Assembly (NCBI GenBank): GCA_002448395.1
Contig: DJXS01000059.1
Location: 1 to 19,310, forward strand
From: Lachnospiraceae bacterium UBA6998
Lineage (GTDB): Bacteria; Bacillota; Clostridia; Lachnospirales; Lachnospiraceae
Reading direction: 5' to 3'
Length of the DNA stretch: 19,310 nt
Shown: one piece after another, positions 1-6,469 of the stretch
Layout of the letters: the number at the start of each line of letters is the position of its first letter
How positions within the stretch are numbered: position 1 is the stretch's first letter
Made by a program: the position numbers and the translations under genes
The notes under the pieces: generated by a model
The model's input: the letters and a program-made list of their open reading frames with translations, nothing else
Database searches by the model: none
Told to the model about the DNA's origin: nothing

Positions 1-795
1 GAGCGGGTCATACAGATGGTGAAAAGGTACCTCAGAAGCGGAGTCATGGAAAACGGAGTGGTAGTCGATACCGAGGAGGGATCACCACAGGGGGGAAACC
101 TTTCTCCATTGCTGGCGAATGTCTACCTCAACGAATTCGACCAGGAGTATCAGAAACGGGGAGTACCGTGTGTACGCTATGCGGACGACATCGTCCTGCT
201 GGCAAAGAGCGAACGAGCCGCAAAGAGACTACTGGAAACGAGCACGAAATACCTCGAGGGAACCCTGAAATTAAAGGTGAACCAAGAGAAAAGCCGCGCC
301 GTAAGTGTGTTTGCAATCAGAAATTTTAAGTACCTCGGCTTCGCGTTGGGAAAGAGCGGAAAGGGCATTTTCGTCCGCGTTCATCCGAAGTCGATGAAGA
401 AGTTCAAGAACCGTCTGCGCGAATACTCTTCCCGGAAACGCTGTCAGAGCATCAGACCGAGCCTTGCGAAGATCAAGGTCTACGTCAGAGGATGGATGAA
501 CTACTACGGGATCGCAAGCATGAAGAATCCGATCGATGACCTAAACGGATGGCTGTACCGACGCATACGTATGTGCATCTGGAAGCAGTGGAAACTGCCA
601 AGGACAAGGAAGCGGCACCTTATTAACCTGGGGACACCGGAATACTACGCACACTTGGCGGCGAACAGTCGAAAAGGACACTGGAGAACGGTCAATACGA
701 CAACCGTTAAACGCGCATTGTCAAAAGAAAGACTGATACGCTCAGGCTTTTATGATCTAGCCATCGCGTACCAGTCAGTGCACGTCAACTATTGA
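1..795 (+). CDS. ltrA: Group II intron reverse transcriptase/maturase (5'-truncated by window edge)
   Basis: The reading frame is open from base 1, so the true start lies upstream; 264 residues are visible. Seen motifs are the RT block GSPQGGNLSPLLANVYL, the polymerase active site YADD (in VRYADDIVLL), an RT thumb-like region, and maturase domain X around LAKIKVYVRGWMNYY. The protein ends about 100 residues after domain X without an HNH endonuclease motif. The family reverse-transcribes the intron RNA for retrohoming and helps the RNA fold for splicing. The TGA stop lies one base before domain V, as expected for an ORF lodged in domain IV. No frameshift is seen in the visible part, so the element could be active if the missing 5' part is intact. 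The symbol is used in its generic family sense. Confidence 0.93.
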   Translation, partial: ERVIQMVKRYLRSGVMENGVVVDTEEGSPQGGNLSPLLANVYLNEFDQEYQKRGVPCVRYADDIVLLAKSERAAKRLLETSTKYLEGTLKLKVNQEKSRAVSVFAIRNFKYLGFALGKSGKGIFVRVHPKSMKKFKNRLREYSSRKRCQSIRPSLAKIKVYVRGWMNYYGIASMKNPIDDLNGWLYRRIRMCIWKQWKLPRTRKRHLINLGTPEYYAHLAANSRKGHWRTVNTTTVKRALSKERLIRSGFYDLAIAYQSVHVNY

Positions 796-796
796 A

Positions 797-866
797 ACCG
801 CCGTGTACCGAACGGTACGCACGGTGGTGTGAGAGGACGGGGGTCAATCACCCCCTCCTACTCGAT
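797..866 (+). ncRNA. Group II intron domains V and VI
   Basis: Domain V (797-830) folds as ACCGCCGTG paired with CACGGTGGT, a two-base CG bulge, and an upper stem TACC/GGTA closed by a GAAC loop. The putative catalytic triad is CGC at 799-801. Domain VI (831-866) pairs GAG/CTC and AGGA/TCCT, then GGGGG/CCCCC with a seven-base loop. It leaves A860 unpaired as the likely branch-point adenosine, six bases before the proposed 3' splice site. Pairings were checked by hand. Confidence 0.87.
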
Positions 867-914
867 TAACATCAAATATATTTTCGAAACAAAGCTGCAA
901 CGGGCGCGAAACAA

Positions 915-945
915 TTGTTCATAATTGGCCGGCGAGGTGTATAAT
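915..945 (+). promoter_or_regulatory. Putative promoter of the BspA-like gene
   Basis: A perfect -10 box TATAAT lies at 940-945. The -35 box is uncertain: TTGTTC at 915-920 (19-base spacer) or TTCATA at 918-923 (16-base spacer). A 10-base palindrome AACAATTGTT (910-919) overlaps the -35 region and could be an operator. The promoter starts about 50 bases after the intron 3' end, so this gene seems to have its own promoter independent of the intron. Confidence 0.5.
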
Positions 946-987
946 TATATTTGTCTTAATGATTTTGGGGAGCAGAAAGGAGCAAAA

Positions 988-3465
988 ATGAAACACAACT
1001 TTGACCTGCCAGATCCGAGGGCGGGGACAAATAACAGGAGCGGTAAGATCAATTGTAAAAGCTTGAGGCGCCTTATTGCTATGCTTCTTTCTGTTGTGCT
1101 GGCAGCGGGCACATGTCTGCCGGCCAAGGCAGCTGAACAGCCGGAGACTCAGACGGAGGAAGCGAGCGGGAATCTGCTGAATGCTCAAGGGGACGCCTCC
1201 TGGCTGAATGACTACTCTTATTACACGACAGACCTGGATGATTGGACAACTGCGATTTGCCTTGAACAATACAATGGCGAGAGCACTGAGATCGAAGTGC
1301 CGGGAACCGTAGAGATCCAAAATGTCACATATTCGGTGACAGCAAAAGATGGCAGCGTCTGGGATAGTTCAGTAGAAAGCTTTACATTTGGCGCAGATTT
1401 TGTATTCCCTGAGGATTGCTCATATTTCTTTGAGGGAAAAGAGGTATTGACGTCTGTCGACATGAGTCTGGCAGACACGAGCAGAGTTACATATATAGAG
1501 AGTATGTTTACAGGCTGCAGCAATCTCAGATACATAAATCTCAGCGGATGGGATTGGTCACAGGTACAGTATTATCCCACAGACCTTTTAGAAGACTGTC
1601 TTAATCTGGAAGAATTGATCACGCCGGAATATGTGTCTGATCATAAGGATACGGTCTATTTGCCTTGCCTGATGGCGAATCAGGGCGGGGAGATTTTTGA
1701 CAGTCTTCCGGTGGAATCCGCAAGCGTTGCGCTCACGTCCGTCGTACTGCCGGAATGGCTTGACGAATATGATTATTCGTTTGACAAGGAATATAAAGAA
1801 TTCGTGTTGGAGAACTATAACGGCGATTCATCAGAGATTACGGTGCCTGCCAGCGTGACCATTGCCGGTACGGGGTATGATGTGAAGGTTGATAGTTGTC
1901 CATGGAAGACGGATGTAACCAGTCTTTCATTTGAAGGAAGCGAACCTTTCCGCTATACTGACTCGAATTTTTTCGGTGCAATGCAAGACCTTGAAGTTCT
2001 GGATCTGCAGAATGTCAATTGTACATGGAAGAACTATCAGTCTTTTGGCGATTGTGCCAATCTGAAAACGATTTATATACCTGCAAACTGCTCATGGGGA
2101 TCTGTTCTCCCGAGGCTCTTTAAAGATGAAAACGGTAATACTTATTCCTATCTGCCGACAGACATACCCAACAATACACGGCTGGATGCTGTGATATATG
2201 ATGCCTGGCTCGGGGATTTCGTTTATCAAGTCGAAGGCGGCAAACTTAAGCTGACCGGGTATAACGGAGATCAAACAGATCTGGTTATTCCCAGCCATGC
2301 TGTTATTGACGGCACAGCATATGACGAAGTATGGATTCAAAGCAATATTTGGAAAAACAGTCCAGTCAAAAGCCTGAAGTTTAAAAATGGAGTAAACTTT
2401 GGCCAAAGTACGTCCGGGGGAATTGAAATCCTCAATCTGTTTGATAGATTGGAGAACTTGGAATCAGCCGATTTCAGTGAGGTCAGTGTAAATGAGTTTG
2501 TAACGATACAAAGCATGTTTGAGGGCTGCTCAAATCTGAAAAACGTTGATCTGAGCGGCTTTGATTTCTCGAACTGCTCTGCGGCAGAAAAGGTTTTCGA
2601 TGGCTGCGACAGCTTGGAGACCATAGAAACTCCTGTAAATGTCCATTGCACTCTTGCGCTGCCTGCCTCTTTCTCGGATGAGGATGGTAATATATATACC
2701 GAAATGCCGAAGAACACTAGTGAGAGCATAACCCTCACCAGGGCAAATGGATCCGATGACCCGAGTGAATCGGGAGATCCGAGCGGCACATGCGAGCATG
2801 TATACGGCGAGTGGACAGTCACAAAGGAAGCGACATGTACGGAAGCAGGAAGCAGAGAAAAGACCTGCACAAGCTGTGGAGAGAAGGTCACAGAAGAAAT
2901 CCCTGCAGCAGGACATAAGTGGAATTCAGATTACACAGTAGACCGGAAACCGACCGGTACTGCTGAAGGATCCGAGTCAAAACATTGCTCAGTCTGTAAC
3001 GAGATCAATCCCGACACGGTTCGGTCGATTCCCAAATTGACGGGTACCTGGATGAGTAACAGCAAGGGCTGGTGGTACAAATGGAGTGATGGATCTTATC
3101 CTAAGAGCAAATTTGAGAATATAAGCGGCAAGACCTATTACTTCGACAGCAGCGGATATATGGTTACAGGCTGGCAGAAGATCGGAGGTGCCTGGTATTA
3201 TTTCAGCGCCAGCGGAGCGATGACCACCGGCTGGCAGAAGATCAACGACAAGTGGTACTACATGAGCGGAAACGGAGTAATGCAGACGGGCTGGCAGAAG
3301 ATCGGAAGCAGGTGGTACTACTTCGAAGGAAGCGGAGCAATGGCAGCGAACAAGTGGGTAGGAAACTATTACCTGACAGGAAGCGGAGCCATGGCGACGA
3401 ACACCTGGATCGGGAAGTATTATGTAGGCGCTGATGGGAAGTGGATCCCGGGATATGGAACATGA
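988..3465 (+). CDS. Secreted BspA-like repeat protein with C-terminal cell-wall-binding repeats
   Basis: The protein has 825 residues. The ATG at 988 is chosen because AAAGGAG stands just upstream and a signal peptide follows: basic n-region, hydrophobic core around 29-42, AKA-A cleavage site near 48. Residues about 79-583 form three diverged modules. Each has a beta-rich part (YNGES/YNGDS/YNGDQ followed by VP or IP) and a BspA/DUF285-like leucine-rich part such as MFEGCSNLKNVDLSGFD. Residues 602-684 are cysteine/histidine-rich (C602, C617, C627, C630, H643, C667, C670), resembling a zinc-ribbon-like linker. Residues 716-785 are 3.5 aromatic repeats of 20 residues (GWQKIGG-WYYF-SGAM type), ending in ADGKWIPGY. 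The family is surface-exposed, often in adhesion; the repeats bind the wall or choline-type ligands by analogy. Exact ligand unknown. Confidence 0.88.
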   Translation: MKHNFDLPDPRAGTNNRSGKINCKSLRRLIAMLLSVVLAAGTCLPAKAAEQPETQTEEASGNLLNAQGDASWLNDYSYYTTDLDDWTTAICLEQYNGESTEIEVPGTVEIQNVTYSVTAKDGSVWDSSVESFTFGADFVFPEDCSYFFEGKEVLTSVDMSLADTSRVTYIESMFTGCSNLRYINLSGWDWSQVQYYPTDLLEDCLNLEELITPEYVSDHKDTVYLPCLMANQGGEIFDSLPVESASVALTSVVLPEWLDEYDYSFDKEYKEFVLENYNGDSSEITVPASVTIAGTGYDVKVDSCPWKTDVTSLSFEGSEPFRYTDSNFFGAMQDLEVLDLQNVNCTWKNYQSFGDCANLKTIYIPANCSWGSVLPRLFKDENGNTYSYLPTDIPNNTRLDAVIYDAWLGDFVYQVEGGKLKLTGYNGDQTDLVIPSHAVIDGTAYDEVWIQSNIWKNSPVKSLKFKNGVNFGQSTSGGIEILNLFDRLENLESADFSEVSVNEFVTIQSMFEGCSNLKNVDLSGFDFSNCSAAEKVFDGCDSLETIETPVNVHCTLALPASFSDEDGNIYTEMPKNTSESITLTRANGSDDPSESGDPSGTCEHVYGEWTVTKEATCTEAGSREKTCTSCGEKVTEEIPAAGHKWNSDYTVDRKPTGTAEGSESKHCSVCNEINPDTVRSIPKLTGTWMSNSKGWWYKWSDGSYPKSKFENISGKTYYFDSSGYMVTGWQKIGGAWYYFSASGAMTTGWQKINDKWYYMSGNGVMQTGWQKIGSRWYYFEGSGAMAANKWVGNYYLTGSGAMATNTWIGKYYVGADGKWIPGYGT
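3133..3342 (+). repeat. Short 60-bp coding repeat array (3.5 units)
   Basis: This encodes residues 716-785 of the BspA-like protein. The unit type matches the longer array in the next gene, with the same Y-Y-F, SG-M and TGWQ positions. The flanking tail is also shared. Confidence 0.9.
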
Positions 3466-3514
3466 CAATAAGATGGTAGTAATACCTGACAATCATTTAT
3501 AGGATTGCTCACAA

Positions 3515-3545
3515 AAAGAGACAGTTTAGGCTGTCTCTTTTTTTT
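3515..3545 (+). terminator. Rho-independent terminator after the BspA-like gene
   Basis: A perfect 10-base-pair stem, AAAGAGACAG (3515-3524) with CTGTCTCTTT (3531-3540), has a six-base loop and runs into eight T residues. It lies 50 bases after the stop and separates the two surface-protein genes into independent transcripts. Confidence 0.92.
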
Positions 3546-3546
3546 C

Positions 3547-3576
3547 TTGACAAGCGTTATTATAATTAGGTATACA
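3547..3576 (+). promoter_or_regulatory. Promoter of the CAP-domain surface protein gene
   Basis: A consensus -35 TTGACA (3547-3552) is followed after 18 bases by TATACA (3571-3576). It begins two bases after the T-tract of the preceding terminator. A TATAAT at 3561-3566 is also present but too close to this -35. The predicted leader is about 35 bases. Confidence 0.7.
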
Positions 3577-3617
3577 TCTATTTTTGAAAGACTGAATATG
3601 ATAACAGGAGGAAATCG

Positions 3618-6263
3618 ATGTTTAGAATAAAACGGATAACGATATTATTCATGTCGGCGCTTCTAATGGGGTCGACAGTTTGCGCGCCGGTTATGGCGGC
3701 AGAGGAGTCCGGTGAACCGATCGCGGCTGTTCAGGAAGAGGCGGAGGACGAAAAACAGCCGGAGAGCGGAAAGTATCTGCCGCTGATCGTTGTAGATGGT
3801 GTCACAGATGAGTCACAGAAAAATGCCTATAAAGCTTCAGCTGCGTGGGACGCGGAGAAACTGGCTTCTCTGCCGGTACTTAATACGGATGTAACGAGTG
3901 CTTCCGACGGCTGTATTTTGCTGGGGCTGCCCGGAGAATATGTCGCAGACCAACAGGCAGTCCTTGACAGGATCAATGAGATCCGCAAAGAAGCCTGTGA
4001 GGAAGGCGTAATTAACCCTGAAACGAATATGCCGCTGACACCGGATGACTATGTCCCACTCAAATGGTCCAATGAACTTGAGAAGATTGCGAGAATCCGC
4101 GCGGCAGAGTCTTCCATGACCGGTTACCATGAAAGGACGAACGGTGACAGCTGGCAGTCCATGGACAGCGAATTTACATATGTCGGTGAGTGTATTGCAT
4201 GGAATTACAGCAGTTCCGCAACTGCAGGAATCGAGCAATGGTACAGCGAGAAGAAACACTGGCTTGAGGGAAATACGAAGGATTCGGGTCATTATACGAC
4301 GCTGATCCGGCCGGCCATGCGCTGTGTCGGAGCAGGAACATTTTACTCTTCTTACACAGAGTATCCTAATACGACTCTGGTTGAGTTCTATACCAATGAT
4401 GTCGTGGATCAATCCTTTGTGGACGTGACAGGGGAATGCATCCAGATGCTTGAAGTAGCCGAAGCAAAATTGGATGGCGATCCTTCTATTCTGGGAACGC
4501 TCTCAGGCGTGAAGGGTGATGAGAGCACGCTGCTCCTTACGGCCAACGCTGTATATAATGGGCCGGTATTCACATCTAATACGAAGAGTCTGCTGTTTAA
4601 TGATGGAGTTAACTGGTCATCTTCTGACAGCGAAATTGCATCAGTTTCTGACTCCGGCATTGTAGAGGCAGGTAAATGCGGCAGCGCTACGATCACGGCA
4701 CAGGCAGAAAACGGAGCTTCTGCTTCAGCAGAGTTTACTGTTGAGCATGTTAAGCAGAAGATTCCGGCAGTGGAAGCAACCTGCACAAAGACCGGCCTCT
4801 CTGAAGGGGAGAAGTGCTCTAACTGCGGCAAGGTCACAATTGAGCAGCAAACGGTGCCGAAAGCCGGGCATAAATGGAATTCATATTACACAGTAGATAA
4901 GGCGGCTACGTTTACAAGCGAGGGATTGAAGTCAAAACATTGCTCAGTCTGCGGAGCAAGCGATCCCGGCTCGGCTCAGTCAATTCCCAAATTAAAGGCA
5001 GCATGGAAGAAAAACAGCAAAGGTTGGTGGTATGACCGGGGCGATGGATCTTACCCGGCAAGTAAATTTGAAACTATTGGCGGTAAGGTCTACTACTTTA
5101 ATTCTAATGGATATATGGCGACCGGCTGGCGTGAGATCAACGGCAAGTGGTATTACTTCAGTGAGAGCGGAGCGATGGTCACGGGCTGGAAGCAGGTTGG
5201 CATCAGATGGTACTGTTTCAACTCGAAAGGAGTAATGCAGACCGGCTGGCAGAAACGTGACGGCAAGTGGCATTACTTCAGCGAAAGCGGGGCGATGGTA
5301 ACCCGCTGGCAGGAGATCGACGGTGAAAGGTATTACTTCAATTCAAGAGGAGTAATGCAGACCGGTTGGCAGGAACTTGACGGCAAGTGGTATTACTTCA
5401 ACGGAAACGGAGTGATGTTAACCCACTGGCAGGAAAGCGACGGTAAAAGGTATTACTTCAATTCAAGAGGAGTGATGCAGACCGGCTGGCAGGAGATAGG
5501 CGGCAGGTGGTATTACTTCAGCGAAAGCGGAGCGATGCGGACGGGCTGGCAAAAACTTGACGGCGAACGGTATTACTTCAACGAAAGCGGGATAATGCAG
5601 ACCGGCTGGCAGGAACTTGGCGGCAAGTGGTACTTCTTCAGCGAAGGCGGAGAGGCAGTAACTGGCTGGCAGGAGATAAGCGGGAAGTGGTATTACTTCA
5701 GCGAAAGCGGAACAATGCGGACGGGCTGGCAAAAACTTGACGGCACCTGGTATTACTTAAACAGAAAAGGAGCGATGGTCACCGGCTGGCAGCTTATCGA
5801 CGGCAAATGGTACTACTTCAGCAGAAGCGGAGCAATGCGAACGGGCTGGCAGCAGATCGATGGCGTGTGGTACTATTTAGATTCAATCGGAGCCATGCAG
5901 ACCGGCTGGCAGCTTATCGACGGCAAATGGTATTACTTCAGCAGAAGCGGAGCAATGCAGACAGGTTGGCAGGAGATAGGCAGCACATGGTATTACCTGA
6001 ATAGAAAAGGAGTGATGGTCGCTGGTTGGCTGCTATATAAGGACAACTGGTATTATTTGAGCAGAAGCGGAGCAATGTTGACCGGCTGGCAGCAGATAGA
6101 CGACATCTGGTATTTCCTCGATGGAAGCGGTGCAATGGCCGCAGACAAGTGGATCGGCGATTACTATCTGACCGAAAGCGGAGCTATGGCAACGGATACC
6201 TGGATCGGAGAGTATTATGTGGGCGCTGACGGGAAGTGGATTCCAGGCTATAGAGAGAAATAA
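3618..6263 (+). CDS. Secreted CAP-domain protein with Ig-like segment and 17.5 cell-wall-binding repeats
   Basis: The protein has 881 residues; AGGAGG at 3606-3611 supports the start. A signal peptide with cleavage near VMA-A (about 26-28) comes first. Residues about 113-262 are a CAP/SCP-PR1 domain in which all four family cavity residues are visible: H171 (GYHER), E191 (VGEC), E211 (W-Y-S-E) and H225 (GHYT). Residues about 303-376 look like a BIG2-type Ig-like domain (SSSDSEIASVSDSGIVEAG). Residues 389-445 repeat the Cys/His linker of the upstream gene (C389, C400, C403, H418, C442, C445). Residues 491-840 are 17.5 exact 20-residue aromatic repeats, then a tail nearly identical to the upstream protein's, ending in ADGKWIPGY. 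It is probably held on the wall non-covalently. Bacterial CAP proteins have varied, often unknown roles, so no activity is assigned. Confidence 0.9.
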   Translation: MFRIKRITILFMSALLMGSTVCAPVMAAEESGEPIAAVQEEAEDEKQPESGKYLPLIVVDGVTDESQKNAYKASAAWDAEKLASLPVLNTDVTSASDGCILLGLPGEYVADQQAVLDRINEIRKEACEEGVINPETNMPLTPDDYVPLKWSNELEKIARIRAAESSMTGYHERTNGDSWQSMDSEFTYVGECIAWNYSSSATAGIEQWYSEKKHWLEGNTKDSGHYTTLIRPAMRCVGAGTFYSSYTEYPNTTLVEFYTNDVVDQSFVDVTGECIQMLEVAEAKLDGDPSILGTLSGVKGDESTLLLTANAVYNGPVFTSNTKSLLFNDGVNWSSSDSEIASVSDSGIVEAGKCGSATITAQAENGASASAEFTVEHVKQKIPAVEATCTKTGLSEGEKCSNCGKVTIEQQTVPKAGHKWNSYYTVDKAATFTSEGLKSKHCSVCGASDPGSAQSIPKLKAAWKKNSKGWWYDRGDGSYPASKFETIGGKVYYFNSNGYMATGWREINGKWYYFSESGAMVTGWKQVGIRWYCFNSKGVMQTGWQKRDGKWHYFSESGAMVTRWQEIDGERYYFNSRGVMQTGWQELDGKWYYFNGNGVMLTHWQESDGKRYYFNSRGVMQTGWQEIGGRWYYFSESGAMRTGWQKLDGERYYFNESGIMQTGWQELGGKWYFFSEGGEAVTGWQEISGKWYYFSESGTMRTGWQKLDGTWYYLNRKGAMVTGWQLIDGKWYYFSRSGAMRTGWQQIDGVWYYLDSIGAMQTGWQLIDGKWYYFSRSGAMQTGWQEIGSTWYYLNRKGVMVAGWLLYKDNWYYLSRSGAMLTGWQQIDDIWYFLDGSGAMAADKWIGDYYLTESGAMATDTWIGEYYVGADGKWIPGYREK
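5088..6137 (+). repeat. Tandem 60-bp coding repeat array (17.5 units)
   Basis: The array encodes residues 491-840 with strict 20-residue periodicity and no insertions. Many neighbouring units alternate between a SESGAM-type and a NSRGVM-type unit, giving a partial 120-bp superperiod. The segments around 5781-5835 and 5901-5955 are nearly identical, suggesting a recent two-unit duplication. Confidence 0.95.
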
Positions 6264-6289
6264 TTGTCAGGAAATTCCTTGACAATTAT
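6260..6289 (+). promoter_or_regulatory. Inverted repeat overlapping the leader promoter
   Basis: The 10-base arms ATAATTGTCA (6260-6269) and TGACAATTAT (6280-6289) are separated by 10 bases. The repeat begins at the stop codon of the CAP-domain gene and its right arm contains most of the TTGACA -35 box. No T-tract follows, so a protein operator or mRNA 3'-end hairpin is more likely than a terminator. Confidence 0.55.
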
Positions 6290-6306
6290 CGGATTTGTTG
6301 TACAAT
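6279..6306 (+). promoter_or_regulatory. Promoter for the PcfJ leader RNA
   Basis: A consensus -35 TTGACA (6279-6284), a 16-base spacer and a -10 TACAAT (6301-6306). Transcription would start near 6313. Confidence 0.75.
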
Positions 6307-6312
6307 AAAAGC

Positions 6313-6402
6313 CTATCTCAAAAGAAGCTTCTTATATTTGAGTAAATAAGGACAAATGGCCCAGACTGCGATAGCAGCAGTCTGTCCATGAGTCCTTTTT
6401 TT
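6313..6402 (+). ncRNA. Structured leader or small RNA upstream of the PcfJ-like gene
   Basis: The predicted transcript of about 90 bases contains two hairpins. The first (6317-6342) pairs CTCAAA with TTTGAG around an AGAAGCTTCT palindrome. The second (6348-6397) is a long interrupted stem ending in T7. A mutually exclusive pairing exists: CTGTCCATG (6382-6390) with CATGGGCAG (6407-6415), nine pairs with one G-U, which loops out the T-tract. This could be a transcription attenuator for the gene at 6470 or a free-standing small RNA. It matches no RNA family I recognise; start and end are inferred from the promoter and T-tract. Confidence 0.5.
6348..6402 (+). terminator. Rho-independent terminator in the PcfJ leader
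   Basis: Outer stem AAGGAC (6348-6353) with GTCCTT (6392-6397), middle stem ATGG/CCAT, inner stem CAGACTGC (6362-6369) with GCAGTCTG (6377-6384), then T7 at 6396-6402. It stands between a strong promoter and the next coding start, so transcription of that gene would need read-through or antitermination. Confidence 0.8.
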
Positions 6403-6469
6403 ATTTCATGGGCAGTTTTTGCAGATTATACAGCAAGCAGCGCAAAGAAAAGAAAGTGAGGTGAAACAG

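Larger units (their letters stand above)
1..866 (+). mobile_element. Group II intron, 3' part (5' part outside window)
   Basis: This is the 3' portion of a group II intron: the end of its reverse transcriptase/maturase ORF, then RNA domains V and VI. The 3' boundary is placed at about 866, after the ...CTCGAT end of domain VI. No DNA endonuclease domain follows the maturase domain, and domain V carries a CGC catalytic triad; both fit bacterial class C introns, which typically insert just after transcription terminators. Class assignment is inference because the 5' end and the 5' exon are not in the window. The sequence after the intron (867-987) leads directly into the promoter of the next surface-protein gene. 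Confidence 0.88.

Noticed and set aside
925..987. In-frame TTG extension of the BspA-like protein
   Set aside because: It would start inside the promoter region and bury the signal peptide; the ATG at 988 has a good ribosome binding site.
2337..2891. Long minus-strand ORF opposite the BspA-like gene
   Set aside because: Shadow of a clearly coding frame, without domain signature or start signals.
5088..6137. Regular 60-bp repeats considered as a CRISPR or satellite array
   Set aside because: The repeats are coding, have no unique spacers, and keep one open frame with a wall-binding motif.
6419..6469. Upstream TTG start for the PcfJ-like protein
   Set aside because: It abuts the alternative leader hairpin and has no ribosome binding site, while 6470 does.
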